Source: a virus. From it: DNA of 64,000 nt. Both the position numbers and the translations under genes were made by a program. Shown one piece after another: positions 8,824 through 18,183 of the stretch. The number at the start of each line of letters is the position of its first letter. Within the stretch, counting starts at the first letter, position 1. Below the pieces are notes generated by a model. The model was given only the letters and a program-made list of their open reading frames with translations, ran no database searches and had not been told where the DNA came from. The stretch is from IMG/VR virus record IMGVR_UViG_3300011113_000238, positions 1 through 64,000 of that record, one strand, 5' to 3'.

Positions 8824-10320
8824 ATGGCTATAACAAAACAAAATCAAACAACCGCTCAATCGGCTCAAGCCGTTGAAAAAGCTGTTGCACCTCTAGATAA
8901 ACCAGAGCGCTTTCAGTTAGGTTCCGTTGGTTACTCGGGCTTGCAATTGTTTAACGGAGTGAGCAACGAGGAAATGAAGCAAGAGCTAAACTTCCCTCGT
9001 TCCGTTTACACCTACAAAGAAATGAGCTATCACTCAGCAATTAACTCATGCTTGTCTTTGTATGACAATCTAATCAGTAAGGTTGACTGGCGAGTAATCC
9101 CTCCCAAGGATGCAACTGACGAAGAAAAGAAACAAACGGAATTCATCAATGAGTGCTTGGGTGATATGGATCATTCCTTCCGTGACTTCATCAAGGATGC
9201 TCTGAGTTCAAACATTTACGGTTTCTCCGTGCATGAGAAAGTCTTCCGCAAGCGCACAAAGACAAACGGTAGTCTTTACGATGACGGTAAGATTGCTCTG
9301 AAGAAGCTAGCCCTACGGCACCAAGAGAGTATCACAAAGTTCATATACGATAGAGAAGGTAATGAAATCCTTGGTGTTGAGCAGAATACGTCCAGTGTTA
9401 ACTCCATGCGTTATGCAAGCAGTGCTCAGAAGAATCGCGTAGTACTGCCCAAGAGTAAGTTCGTTCACATTACCGTAGGTCGCAATCGCGGTGATCCATT
9501 TGGTAAATCCCCGTTGCGTGATGTGTATCTCGCATGGCGATACCTTACAGTCATCCAAGAGATTGAAGCAGCGGGTGTAGCTCGTGATCTGCAAGGTCTA
9601 CCTGTACTGGAGATTCCAGCGCAGTATATGTCCGCTGATGCCAGCCCCGAGCAGAAGGCAATCTACGAGAACTTCAAGAATATCATTCGCAACATTCAGA
9701 ATAACTCCCAATCAGGTATTATTCTCCCAAGTGCTCACGATCCTGAAACTCGTACTAAACTCTTCTCGTTGACACTCCTGAATTCCGATGGTAAGAAATC
9801 CTTCGATACAGGTAAGGTTAAAGAGTTCTATCAGAATCAGATTTACACGGGGCTTTTTGGGGATGTGCTTGTACTCGGTCAAGGCGGAGTGGGTTCTTTT
9901 GCGCTTGGTCAAATTAAGAACAGTTTGACTGGTTCCTACGTGGAGAGTATGTTGGATGGTTTGGTTGAAACTTTCAACCGTGATGTGATCCGTCAACTGT
10001 ACGAACTGAATGGTTTCAACCCCGCTCGTGCTTGTTCGTTGGATTACGAAAACCTTCACACTATCGACATGGAAACAGTTAGTAAATTCTGGCAACGTGT
10101 TGCTTCTACAGGTATGGTTGAAAAAGACCGTGCAGTACTTAATGCAGTTAGAACTGCCGCAGGACTGGATGCGTTACCTGACGATCTTCCTCCGCAGGAT
10201 GATCTACTGACAGATAGCACGACGAGAGCCGGTGACGGATTCGCAACCGCTGGAGAAGGTACATCGACCTCCGTGACAGGAGCTGATAGCAGTAGTCTTA
10301 ACCAAGATAATGCAGCATAA
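8824..10320 (+). CDS. Portal protein (DUF935/Mu gp29-like)
   Basis: 498 residues. The LSLYDNLISKVDWRVIPP start, the FRDFIKDALSSNIYGFSVHEKVF and KFVHITVGRNRGDPFGKSPLRDVYLAW core, and GLFGDVLVLGQGGVGSFALG are characteristic of dodecameric portals of the DUF935 group. It forms the DNA gate at the capsid vertex and docks TerL. The C-terminal 50 residues are Ser/Thr/Gly rich and probably disordered. RBS AAAGGAG lies before the ATG, 17 bases after terL. Confidence 0.9.
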   Translation: MAITKQNQTTAQSAQAVEKAVAPLDKPERFQLGSVGYSGLQLFNGVSNEEMKQELNFPRSVYTYKEMSYHSAINSCLSLYDNLISKVDWRVIPPKDATDEEKKQTEFINECLGDMDHSFRDFIKDALSSNIYGFSVHEKVFRKRTKTNGSLYDDGKIALKKLALRHQESITKFIYDREGNEILGVEQNTSSVNSMRYASSAQKNRVVLPKSKFVHITVGRNRGDPFGKSPLRDVYLAWRYLTVIQEIEAAGVARDLQGLPVLEIPAQYMSADASPEQKAIYENFKNIIRNIQNNSQSGIILPSAHDPETRTKLFSLTLLNSDGKKSFDTGKVKEFYQNQIYTGLFGDVLVLGQGGVGSFALGQIKNSLTGSYVESMLDGLVETFNRDVIRQLYELNGFNPARACSLDYENLHTIDMETVSKFWQRVASTGMVEKDRAVLNAVRTAAGLDALPDDLPPQDDLLTDSTTRAGDGFATAGEGTSTSVTGADSSSLNQDNAA

Positions 10321-10339
10321 ATAGGAGGTAGCATTGCAA

Positions 10340-11215
10340 ATGACAATAATTAAATACAACCTGCAAGAGCTACCTCCGGCTATCTTAAATAAATCCCTGA
10401 GAGCCAAGCAAGCCTTTCTCTCGGGCTATACCTCCGCAATCAACCGAGGTTTAACTGACGATGAATCTTACTTCTCGGGATTATCTCAGGCTACTGCAGT
10501 AGAACGCACCGAGAAGGCTCAGAAACAACCCTTGGAGCCGATTAAACCTAAAGTACCACAGCACGTAGCCATGTTGCTGGAAAAGCGCTCTGAGGTCGCT
10601 ACAGCGCTTCCTAGTGTTGCTCCTAGGATTAAACAGGAGTTCCTTGGTAAGAATGCACTAGTACCTGATTCAGAACGAAGTTTAGTTTCTGCTACTTGGG
10701 ATAAGAACGGACGTTTGTTGCTGCAGTTTGATGATGGTCAAAAGATCGTTACTGACCCAGTACCTGTCTCGGAGAATATCGAGCAGTATGTGTCGATTAG
10801 TGCAGGTTCATCTTCTGGTGCATCGGCTAGTACTCTGGACGAATTGACTGATGTACAGATAACTAATCCTCAGCAAGATCAAGTCCTAGCGTATAACGCA
10901 AGTACTAACATCTGGGAAAATAAAGCTCAACAAGCTGTATATACGGATGTTACTTTGCAGAAGACTGCTGCCGAAACTGCCAGCACAAGTATTAATTTCA
11001 GCAACCGCTTGCAGCAAGGTGAGATCGTAGTTAGTACAACTTCTGTACTAGCGTCACCTTCTGGTTTAACAATACTCGATATAACCAACACAAGTACCAA
11101 CGCTGTATTTAAGATAGTTGGAGGTACTCTGCTCCAAGGGTATCAGATTGACATAACTGTCCTTACCTCTCTATCAAACTCACTCACTGCTCGGATATAC
11201 CTACTGATTATCTAG
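10340..11215 (+). CDS. Virion-associated protein with ChaB-like start and virion repeat motif
   Basis: About 291 residues. The start resembles ChaB-like phage proteins (ELPPAILNK...AFLSGYTSAINRGL). Around the middle is STLDELTDVQITNPQQDQVL followed by AYNASTNIWENK, a short motif found widely in phage structural and fibre proteins. The rest is beta-rich and Ser/Thr rich. A TTG at 10334 could also serve as start, but the ATG at 10340 has the better spacing from AGGAGGT at 10323-10329. Gene order (portal, this, decoration-like proteins) supports a head or head-fibre role. Confidence 0.6.
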   Translation: MTIIKYNLQELPPAILNKSLRAKQAFLSGYTSAINRGLTDDESYFSGLSQATAVERTEKAQKQPLEPIKPKVPQHVAMLLEKRSEVATALPSVAPRIKQEFLGKNALVPDSERSLVSATWDKNGRLLLQFDDGQKIVTDPVPVSENIEQYVSISAGSSSGASASTLDELTDVQITNPQQDQVLAYNASTNIWENKAQQAVYTDVTLQKTAAETASTSINFSNRLQQGEIVVSTTSVLASPSGLTILDITNTSTNAVFKIVGGTLLQGYQIDITVLTSLSNSLTARIYLLII

Positions 11216-11235
11216 CATAACAAAAAGGAAATTAC

Positions 11236-11601
11236 ATGATTACATATTCAACTGCAGTTAAGAACAGCCGACTGAGCGCTGTGGTTACCGCCATTGGTAC
11301 TACAGGTGTACTAGAAATTGGTACTGCTGGCATGGCAGCTATCTTGGCGACTATCCCTCTTGCTAACCCCGCTGGTACTGTTAACGCTGGTGTGCTGACG
11401 TTTACTACTCCTGCTTCTGACACGTCTGCAGATAGCACAGGTACTGCTGCCGCTGCTCGTATTCGTACAGCTACAGGTGGTACTGACGTTATCACAGGAT
11501 TGACCGTAGGTTTGAGTGGTACTGACATTGTACTTGACTCCGTTAGTATTACCACTGGTCAGACTGTCACAATTACTTCTGCAACCATTACTCACGCTTA
11601 A
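11236..11601 (+). CDS. Small beta-rich virion structural protein
   Basis: 121 residues starting MITYSTAVKNSRLSAVV and continuing with Thr/Ala/Gly-rich strands. This pattern (YSTA-RN-RL at the start, then TADSTGTA and a final TSAxITHA) is a recognisable family of short phage head-region proteins of unknown detail. RBS AAAGGAAAT precedes the ATG. Possibly a capsid decoration protein. Confidence 0.6.
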   Translation: MITYSTAVKNSRLSAVVTAIGTTGVLEIGTAGMAAILATIPLANPAGTVNAGVLTFTTPASDTSADSTGTAAAARIRTATGGTDVITGLTVGLSGTDIVLDSVSITTGQTVTITSATITHA

Positions 11602-11603
11602 TT

Positions 11604-12533
11604 ATGACTATTAAACATTCTTATGTGGCTACAGGTACTAATGATGCGACAAAGCAAGTATCTGTGGATCGCTGGAATAGTGAACATACGATTACTGCAG
11701 AGCTTGATTTACCAAGTATTACTACTCCAGTAGCTCCCATAGCTACTCAGATTTCATTGTTTGGTCAGAATAGAGCAGGTAAAATGCTACTTGCTCAACT
11801 TGGACCTACTGGATCAGATAGTATTCTACAGACTAGTTTTGCTAGTAATAGAATTGGTCTGTGGCAACCTCCGGGAAATACTACAACTACACCTATTGTT
11901 GACGGTATCAATGCTATGACAGCATTGGGTACAGCTACGGCAAGAGTTGTAGCGGCTACCAACTTCGCAACACGATTACTCCGTTTGGGGTATGTCTCTG
12001 TAGCCACTGCAGCAGGTTTCTGCGGAATCAGGGAAGCACAGAGCAAGTACACAACCGGTGCCGGTACAGGATTAGGTGGTTTCTTCTACCGTCTGCGCTT
12101 CGTTCCGAGTAATGCCGCTGCTGTTGCTGGTGAGCGTATGTTTGCTGGTCTATGGTCCAACACTGCTGCACCAACTAACGTAGAACCAAATACTCTCACA
12201 AATTGCGCAGGTATCTGTCAATTGAGTACTAGTAATAACCTGTTTGTATATGCTGCTGGCGCATCCGCAAGTACTGCTGTTGATCTTGGTGCTAACTTTC
12301 CAGCTAACGGTCTGAGTACTGACGCTTACGAATTTGCAATGTTTGCCCCAGCCAGCGGTGGTATTCAATGGCAAGTATGGCGTCTAGGTACAGCGTTTAC
12401 AGCGTCTGGCACGTTCGCATCCGTGCCAACTAGTTCTACCTTCTTGGGTCATCAGATTTGGAAAACTAATAATGCCACTGCTCTTGCTGTAGGTATGGAC
12501 ATTTCTTCCATCTATATTGAGACTGACAACTAA
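11604..12533 (+). CDS. Putative head fibre or appendage protein
   Basis: 309 residues. The start HSYVATGTNDATKQVSVDRW followed by NSEHTI is a common attachment element of phage fibre-type proteins. The rest resembles a lectin-like or jelly-roll domain (FFYRLRFVPSNAAAVAGERM, then FAGLWSN). Its ATG follows the previous stop by two bases, so the two are translated together. A role in surface binding by head fibres is inferred. Confidence 0.55.
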   Translation: MTIKHSYVATGTNDATKQVSVDRWNSEHTITAELDLPSITTPVAPIATQISLFGQNRAGKMLLAQLGPTGSDSILQTSFASNRIGLWQPPGNTTTTPIVDGINAMTALGTATARVVAATNFATRLLRLGYVSVATAAGFCGIREAQSKYTTGAGTGLGGFFYRLRFVPSNAAAVAGERMFAGLWSNTAAPTNVEPNTLTNCAGICQLSTSNNLFVYAAGASASTAVDLGANFPANGLSTDAYEFAMFAPASGGIQWQVWRLGTAFTASGTFASVPTSSTFLGHQIWKTNNATALAVGMDISSIYIETDN

Positions 12534-12551
12534 TAAATAGCAAGGGTTCAA

Positions 12552-13736
12552 ATGCAAACTTCATTATTTGATAGCGCAGTATTTGATCCTGCTATATTCG
12601 GTGGAACTGGCGCTGTTACATTTGATAGTGCTGTATTCGATGCTGCTATCTTTGAAACCGCAGGTTCAGCACCAGTAGGTGCGTCAGGTACTCTGCAAGC
12701 TACCGAAGTCAATGATAGTATAACTTCACAAGCTAAGGTTGTAGTAAAGGGTTCTTTAATACGAACTGAGGCAACCGATACCTTTCAATCTCAGGGTGAT
12801 GTAATCGTCAGAGGTTTCATTAACCAGACTGAGGTTGCGGATAGTATTTCTGCTGCAGCTAAGTTAGTTGTAAAAGGCACTCTACAAGGAACTGAAAATA
12901 ACGATAACGCAATATCTGCAGGTAAGCTAACTGTCAAAGGTACTGTTAATCGCACAGAGGATGGTGATAGTATTTCTGCCAATGGCAGTGTAATAGCTAT
13001 CCCTGTAGTTGCATCGGGTAGTTTATCTGCTACCGAGGCTATGGATAGTTTCCAAAGCACGGTTAAATTGCATGTCAAGGGTTCGTTATCCAGAAGTGAA
13101 TCCTCCGATACCGCAGCAGTAAATGCCAAGGTAATCGTAAAAGGCGCACTAAACAGAGGCGAATCGGTTGACGTTGCAGCATTTACTGCTAAAGTCACTG
13201 TTAAAGGTGGCATTAGTAGAACAGAATCTCCTGACGTTATTAGCTCATTCGCTAAGTTGCAAGTTAAAGCTAACGCTAACCTGACAGAGCAGTCTGATTC
13301 GTTTCAAGGTAATGCTGGTTCTACAACTAACGGGGTACTGAGTGCTACTGAGGCTAAGGATACAGCAAGTATTCAAGCTGCTGTACGTATTAGAGGTTCT
13401 ATAGTTCGTTCTGAAGGTGTTGATAGCTCTCTAGTTCAAGGTAAGGTCACCGTAAAGGGCATCGCTGCAGCAAACGAGTCGCAGGATAGTTTCTCCGCTG
13501 CGTCTGACGTGATAATCAAAGGTTCTGTTAACGCAACAGAGTCCAGTGATTCCGTTCAGTCCTTGGGTAAGGTTGTTGTCCGCGCTTCGTTGAACGCAAC
13601 AGAATCCAGTGATTCGTTTAGTGCAGGAAGTAGGTTAGTCGAATATGAAGTGATTTTGCGCAGGATAGTATATCAGAGTGCAAGTCAAGAGTTAGTACTT
13701 CCTGCGAATAACAGAGTTGTACTTCTCGCAGCATGA
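12552..13736 (+). CDS. Repeat protein, about fifteen 22-residue beta repeats
   Basis: 394 residues. Two FDSAVFDxAIF units open the protein, then a roughly 22-residue motif KGxLxxTExxDSxxSxAKVxV is repeated about fifteen times to residue 370, ending in a short beta tail. The repeat suggests a long fibrous or solenoid rod with a periodic acidic TExxDS turn. Position next to the two previous genes indicates a virion appendage, probably on the head. Repeat copies differ enough at DNA level to be old. Confidence 0.65.
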   Translation: MQTSLFDSAVFDPAIFGGTGAVTFDSAVFDAAIFETAGSAPVGASGTLQATEVNDSITSQAKVVVKGSLIRTEATDTFQSQGDVIVRGFINQTEVADSISAAAKLVVKGTLQGTENNDNAISAGKLTVKGTVNRTEDGDSISANGSVIAIPVVASGSLSATEAMDSFQSTVKLHVKGSLSRSESSDTAAVNAKVIVKGALNRGESVDVAAFTAKVTVKGGISRTESPDVISSFAKLQVKANANLTEQSDSFQGNAGSTTNGVLSATEAKDTASIQAAVRIRGSIVRSEGVDSSLVQGKVTVKGIAAANESQDSFSAASDVIIKGSVNATESSDSVQSLGKVVVRASLNATESSDSFSAGSRLVEYEVILRRIVYQSASQELVLPANNRVVLLAA

Positions 13737-14062
13737 CAGAACTATCGTATTCAGCATTACCTTTAAATAAGTACAGCAGAATTTACACAAGATTAATCCA
13801 AGATAGGTTACACGCGGTGCATCACAAAGGTCTAACCGAAGCCCACCATGTGTTCCCTGTCTGTGTATTCGGTGATAACCATATCAAGGTCAACCTGACT
13901 CACCGAGAGCATTACGTAAGTCATCTGCTGCTTTATCGGATGTATCTGCAAAGGTATAACCCCAAGCAAGTATACGTTAAACGCCTTAAGAAAGTGCTGG
14001 ATTACTACCGAAGTACTGGTTGTAGAAACTCCAGAGAGTACGCTCAGGGTAAATCGAAATAG
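13733..14062 (+). CDS. HNH endonuclease
   Basis: 109 residues with the compact HNH pattern EAHHVFPVCVFGDNHIKVNL followed by THREHYVSHLLLY: a His-His pair, a central Asn-His, an Asn-Leu and a final His. Typical of small free-standing phage homing nucleases. Its ATG overlaps the previous stop by four bases (ATGA), so it is translationally coupled to a structural gene. Confidence 0.75.
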   Translation: MTELSYSALPLNKYSRIYTRLIQDRLHAVHHKGLTEAHHVFPVCVFGDNHIKVNLTHREHYVSHLLLYRMYLQRYNPKQVYVKRLKKVLDYYRSTGCRNSREYAQGKSK

Positions 14063-14081
14063 TCCGATTATATCAGTTCAC

Positions 14082-14110
14082 TTGACTTCACGATGTAACT
14101 GTGATATAAT
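14082..14110 (+). promoter_or_regulatory. Sigma-70 promoter TTGACT-17-TATAAT with TGTG extension
   Basis: TTGACT 14082-14087, TATAAT 14105-14110, 17-base spacer, TGTGA directly before the -10. Same hexamers as the 5103 promoter. Placed to drive protease, scaffold, decoration and capsid genes. Confidence 0.85.
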
Positions 14111-14141
14111 TATTATTAAGTTTGATTGAAATAAGGGTTCT

Positions 14142-14909
14142 ATGGACAATAAAGAAAACAAAATGTATAGACCTACTCAAGCTATTCAGAACAACGCTAT
14201 CAGAGGTATCAACCTTCTGAAGCAATCTAAGTCTCTTAGTGCTGAATCAGTTCTGAATAGAACTAGTGCGCTATACGAGAGTATTACCAAGAGTGAATGC
14301 TCCTTGGATGACGTAAAGAAACTCTACGTTTACTTGGTTAAAGCTGAAGAAAGCTACGACCCAATGAAACGAGTAGAAGGTGGTGGTTTAACTGCTGAGT
14401 CTGCTGCGTTTCTAGCTGCCGGTGGTACTAGCGCTTTAGCTTGGAGTCGAATGATCCTCAAGCAAGCAGGTATCCTGAAGAGTTATCGCAAAGAGATTAC
14501 GGAAGAACAGATTAATAAAGAGGACGAGCTAAAAGGAATTAATCTTCCTATTAGTAAGGCTGTGAATGAAGAGTTGATGCAGGTTACTTATGTAGTAATG
14601 ATTCCTGAAGAGGCCGACATGCATGGCGATGAAACTTCCATAGCTGAAGTTCGCAAAGCGTGTCATAACTTCAATCAGCACTGCATGAAAGCTAACTTGT
14701 TTCACATGGTTGAAACTGATACGTTTTCCATAATCGAAAGTTACATTGCACCTGTAGATTTTATCCTGAATGAACACCTCGTTAAGGCTGGTACTTGGCT
14801 CTGCACGTTGCAAGTCACAGATGATACCGTCTGGTCGTTAATTAAGAGTGGTGAAATCTGTGCAGTATCTATCGGTGCTGTGGCATCTGTAGAGGTTGTG
14901 AATGAATAA
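14142..14909 (+). CDS. XkdF-type prohead protease
   Basis: 255 residues. The C-terminal 110 residues match the XkdF/Peptidase S78_2 family: YVVMIPEEADMHGDETSIAE, NLFHMV with a candidate catalytic His at 188, SIIESYIAP with the candidate Ser at 200, then GTWLCTLQVTDDTVWSLIKS and GEICAVSIGA. The N-terminal 130 residues are helical. It cleaves scaffold and capsid during prohead maturation, consistent with its place just before scaffold and capsid genes. The 3' end overlaps the next gene by eight bases. Confidence 0.8.
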   Translation: MDNKENKMYRPTQAIQNNAIRGINLLKQSKSLSAESVLNRTSALYESITKSECSLDDVKKLYVYLVKAEESYDPMKRVEGGGLTAESAAFLAAGGTSALAWSRMILKQAGILKSYRKEITEEQINKEDELKGINLPISKAVNEELMQVTYVVMIPEEADMHGDETSIAEVRKACHNFNQHCMKANLFHMVETDTFSIIESYIAPVDFILNEHLVKAGTWLCTLQVTDDTVWSLIKSGEICAVSIGAVASVEVVNE

Positions 14910-15522
14910 ATTTTACGTGTACGTTCATCGTCGATTGTCCGATAACAAACCATTCTACGTGGGCAAGGGGTCCGATAATCGCGCTTGGGATTTTAGTGGT
15001 AGAAATAATTACTGGAAAAGCGTTGCCAATAAACATGGTGTTATTGTTGAAGTAGTTTTTGACAACTTGAAAGAAGCTGAGGCATTTCAGTGCGAAAAGG
15101 ACACTATAACTGAATTTAAATACTTCGGTTATGCTCTAACTAACTTAACTGACGGTGGCGAAGGTCCATGTGGACTGCAGTTTACAGACGAACAGCGACT
15201 ACGAATTGGTGATTCACTACGAGGTAGGACTCCTTGGAATAAGGGTCTTAAATTACCTGACACAAAGGTATATCAGTACTCGGAAGAACACAGAGAAAAG
15301 TTTAGACAAGCAAAACTAGGTGTATTCAAGGGGGATAAAAATCCATTCGCTGATAAAAACGAATACACATTCATACGACTATCTGACGGCTTTGAAATAA
15401 CCTGTACAAGGCAGTATCTTGTGACGCACTTCGGTGTAGACGGTGGCCTGATTAAGAAGTTATTTTACAAAACTAACCCTCGCAAATCAGCTAGTGGTTG
15501 GAAAAGGAAAGGTACAACATGA
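14902..15522 (+). CDS. GIY-YIG homing endonuclease with NUMOD3
   Basis: 206 residues. The nuclease core is YVYVHRR...PFYVGKGSDNRAW, followed by the candidate catalytic Glu in the EAFQCEKDTITEF helix and LTNLTDGGEG. Downstream, FTDEQRLRIGDSLRGRTPWN followed by KG is a NUMOD3 DNA-binding element, and the C-terminus carries a second DNA-binding-like region ending SASGWKRKG. It starts inside the protease gene and its stop overlaps the scaffold start (ATGA), so it is tightly inserted in the head operon. Confidence 0.85.
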   Translation: MNKFYVYVHRRLSDNKPFYVGKGSDNRAWDFSGRNNYWKSVANKHGVIVEVVFDNLKEAEAFQCEKDTITEFKYFGYALTNLTDGGEGPCGLQFTDEQRLRIGDSLRGRTPWNKGLKLPDTKVYQYSEEHREKFRQAKLGVFKGDKNPFADKNEYTFIRLSDGFEITCTRQYLVTHFGVDGGLIKKLFYKTNPRKSASGWKRKGTT

Positions 15523-16544
15523 CTGAAAAACGCAAAACAAAGAGAAATCTAAAGTCCATTGATTTCAGTGCAGAAGGTGCACACTTGGCTCTAGTCTCTA
15601 AGGAGCAAGGTGGCGGTGCAAATGGCGCAAACTATTCTTTGGTTCTAAAATCGACTGCACAGTTTCCAGACGACTTTGTAGAGAAAGCAACAAAGATCAA
15701 GGTCACAATGGAGATCGAAGAATTCCTCCAAACCTTCTACGGACTATACCATGACGAAGCAGAAGTTCTAGCTCGTGCTCTTGGTTTTGATACCGCTAAA
15801 GAAGATATGGACGAATCTGACGTTGCTAGTTATGAAGACTACATTACATCTAAAGTAGAAGCTATCGAAGTACTCAAGTCTCTATATGACGCTGAGAGTA
15901 TCCCAGATGTACTATCTACTCTAACTCCCGATCAATATCTCTCGATGCTCAATGATCAAGCTAAACTTGAAAAAGCATTTAAGAAGATCGAGAAAGAAAA
16001 GAATTCCGCAGTAGCTCCTATAGCTGCAGCAGATGAAGGCTCAACCGAAGCCGTAGCGAAAGCTGAACAATCGGATGAAAAGACTGAAGCGAAGGTTGAA
16101 CCTTCTGAAACCGTTAATAAAGGAAAAAGTATGACCAAAGAAGTCAAAGCAGAACCGCAAGTAGCGTCTGTAGAGATGGTTGAGAAATCGGCTTTGGAAT
16201 CCATTCAGAAACAGATGGAAGACCAAAAAGTCGAATTGCAGAAAGCTCTTGATCTAGTCAAAGCGTTTGAAGCAGAAAAGAAAGAAGCTGTGCGTAAAGC
16301 ACGTTTCGAGCAAGTCAAAGGTGCTGTGAAGGATGAAGCTAAGGCTGAAGTTCTGTTCAAGGCTGCTGGCTTGGTTGAAGATGAATCCGAGTTCCAAGCT
16401 GTTGTGAAAGCTCTCTCCGAGTTGCAAGCACTGGCTGACAAGTCCGATTTGTTCGTTGAAAAGGGTGTGCAGATTGAAACTGAAGAAGCCCCTAAAGAAT
16501 CTGCTGTAGCGCGAGTTCTCAAGTCCCGCCTCGCTGGTAAATAA
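15519..16544 (+). CDS. Capsid scaffolding protein
   Basis: 341 residues, very rich in Glu, Lys and Ala. The first 90 residues form a conserved domain (LKSIDFSAEGAHLALVSKEQ ... AQFPDDFVEKATKIKV); from about 140 onward it is almost wholly coiled coil, ending in RVLKSRLAGK. This is the usual form of an internal head scaffold, between protease and capsid genes. The ATG at 15519 has AAGGAAAGG six bases upstream and overlaps the stop of the GIY-YIG gene; an upstream TTG at 15498 is less likely. Confidence 0.75.
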   Translation: MTEKRKTKRNLKSIDFSAEGAHLALVSKEQGGGANGANYSLVLKSTAQFPDDFVEKATKIKVTMEIEEFLQTFYGLYHDEAEVLARALGFDTAKEDMDESDVASYEDYITSKVEAIEVLKSLYDAESIPDVLSTLTPDQYLSMLNDQAKLEKAFKKIEKEKNSAVAPIAAADEGSTEAVAKAEQSDEKTEAKVEPSETVNKGKSMTKEVKAEPQVASVEMVEKSALESIQKQMEDQKVELQKALDLVKAFEAEKKEAVRKARFEQVKGAVKDEAKAEVLFKAAGLVEDESEFQAVVKALSELQALADKSDLFVEKGVQIETEEAPKESAVARVLKSRLAGK

Positions 16545-16574
16545 TTTAAATAATAATTCACAAAGGAATATAAA

Positions 16575-16973
16575 ATGAGCACTCCACTCTTTACTGAAAA
16601 CTTTCGCTTCAGCAACACTGTAAAAGCTGAACTCTGGCCTGACGCTGGCTATACTCGCGCTGTTGTTACTTACAATGGTACTGCTGGTGAACTGAAAATC
16701 GGCGCTGTGCTGGGTAAGGTTACTGCTAACGGTAAGTACAAAGTCGCTGTTCAATCTGCTGTTGACGGTTCGCAAACTGCTGATGCAATTGTGATTCAAG
16801 AAGTGACCCCTCTGTTGAACACTGACGCTAAAGTTTTGGTGCTGATCAAAGGTCCAGCTATCGTGTCTAAATCTGGTTTGATTCTGGATGCAACATACAA
16901 CGACGACACTAAGCGCGGTGTGGTGTACGCATCTTTGGAAGCCAAGGGTATCCAAGTTAACGACGCTGTTTAA
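16575..16973 (+). CDS. Head decoration protein (lambda gpD-like)
   Basis: 132 residues: TENFRFSNTVKAELWPDAGY then TRAVVTYNGTAGELKIGAVL and GKV, a pattern of the head-decoration protein family in which a short beta domain caps the capsid lattice trimers. Length and position directly before the capsid gene agree. RBS AAAGGAATATAAA. Confidence 0.85.
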   Translation: MSTPLFTENFRFSNTVKAELWPDAGYTRAVVTYNGTAGELKIGAVLGKVTANGKYKVAVQSAVDGSQTADAIVIQEVTPLLNTDAKVLVLIKGPAIVSKSGLILDATYNDDTKRGVVYASLEAKGIQVNDAV

Positions 16974-17011
16974 TATCCGCAACCAACAATAATAAATAAG
17001 GAAAATATATC

Positions 17012-18025
17012 ATGGCAACTATCCGCAGTTTTGACAAACCATTTGAAATGGTCGATCTGACCGAAGAACTTAATCTGATTCCTAATCAATTTGGTTTGAT
17101 CGGTGAAATGGGTCTGTTTAAGTCCGAGCCAGTTACCCAGCACACCGTGACCGTGGAAGCTACTTCCGGTACTCTGAGCGTTATCCCTGACTCGTATCGT
17201 GGTAACCGCACCACCGTGAACAAGGATGACACACGTAACATTCGTGCGTTCTCTATCCCTCACTTTAATGACGCTGACCAAGTTACTCCACAGGACTTGC
17301 AAGGTAAGCGCGGTTATGGTACTGACCAAGCTGACACCGAAGCTGCTGTTGTGGCTCGTAAGCTGGAACGCATCCGTCGTAATTACGCAGTGACTATGGA
17401 AGCTGCTCGTGCTTTCGCAATCACCAACGGAGCCGTCTACGCACCGTCCGGTACAGTTGTCGATTCCTATTACACCAGCTTCGGCATCACCCGTAAGGAC
17501 ACTGACTTCGTGTTGGGTACTTCCACTACTGACCTCGGTGCTAAGATCGAAGAAGTTATCGCTCACACTCAGGACAACATCCTGTCCGGTGAAGTGGTTA
17601 CCTCCGTGACCGTACTGTGCTCTCCTGAGTTCTTCACCAAGTTGATTAACCACGCATCCGTCAAGGACGCATACAAGTACTACACTTCTACACAAGAGCC
17701 TTTGCGCAATCGTTTGGGTACTGGTGTGTATCGTCGTTTCAATCATCAAGGTATGGACTTCGTTGAATATCGCGGTTCCGTTAACGGTCAGCGTTACATT
17801 CCTGCAGGTGAAGCATACTCTGTGCCTATGGGTACGCAAGACACTTTCGTGTCTTACTTCAGCCCAGCCAACAAAAGTAGCCTTGTGAATACTTTGGGTG
17901 AAGAAATGTACGTGTTCCAGTACAGGGACGCCAAAGATGAAGGTCTGAGTTTGGAATCCGAGATGAACCACCTCGCTTTGGTGCGTCGTCCTGCTGCCGT
18001 GACTCGCTTGATTTCGAGCAACTAA
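17012..18025 (+). CDS. Major capsid protein (lambda gpE-like)
   Basis: 337 residues of the Phage_cap_E family: FDKPFEMVDLTEELNLIPNQ start, the YRGNRTTVNKDDTRNIRAFS E-loop area, RKLERIRRNYAVTMEAARAF spine helix, and a C-terminal LESEMNHLALVRRPAAVTRL segment. It builds the icosahedral shell. Codon use is visibly more biased toward C-ending codons than in flanking nuclease genes, as expected for a highly expressed protein. RBS AAGGAAAATATATC precedes the ATG. Confidence 0.95.
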   Translation: MATIRSFDKPFEMVDLTEELNLIPNQFGLIGEMGLFKSEPVTQHTVTVEATSGTLSVIPDSYRGNRTTVNKDDTRNIRAFSIPHFNDADQVTPQDLQGKRGYGTDQADTEAAVVARKLERIRRNYAVTMEAARAFAITNGAVYAPSGTVVDSYYTSFGITRKDTDFVLGTSTTDLGAKIEEVIAHTQDNILSGEVVTSVTVLCSPEFFTKLINHASVKDAYKYYTSTQEPLRNRLGTGVYRRFNHQGMDFVEYRGSVNGQRYIPAGEAYSVPMGTQDTFVSYFSPANKSSLVNTLGEEMYVFQYRDAKDEGLSLESEMNHLALVRRPAAVTRLISSN

Positions 18026-18034
18026 GATGAATTA

Positions 18035-18060
18035 GCCTCCTTAAGTGGAGGCGTTCTATT
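18035..18060 (+). terminator. Terminator after the capsid gene
   Basis: GCCTCC-TTAAGT-GGAGGC (18035-18052) followed by GTTCTATTCT. It would reduce read-through from the head genes into the nuclease gene that follows. Confidence 0.7.
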
Positions 18061-18068
18061 CTAACCTA

Positions 18069-18097
18069 TTGTTAAATGCAGTAGGTTATGGTAGAAT
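18069..18097 (+). promoter_or_regulatory. Probable promoter TTGTTA-17-TAGAAT
   Basis: TTGTTA 18069-18074 and TAGAAT 18092-18097, 17-base spacer, between the capsid terminator and the GIY-YIG/HNH gene. The leader that follows contains complementary words and ends in TTATT-AGG-AATAA, which holds the ribosome-binding AGG in a hairpin loop. Confidence 0.6.
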
Positions 18098-18183
18098 TAC
18101 GATTGAGCTACCTCGACGGAGGGAAAAGAGGACTATTCACCCTCCTGCTCACTCTTATCAGTGAATACTTATTAGGAATAATA

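Noticed and set aside
16970-17971. Long open frame opposite the capsid gene (333 codons, leftward)
   Set aside because: It mirrors the codon bias of the capsid gene, has no ribosome site and no recognisable domain; it is an antisense shadow.
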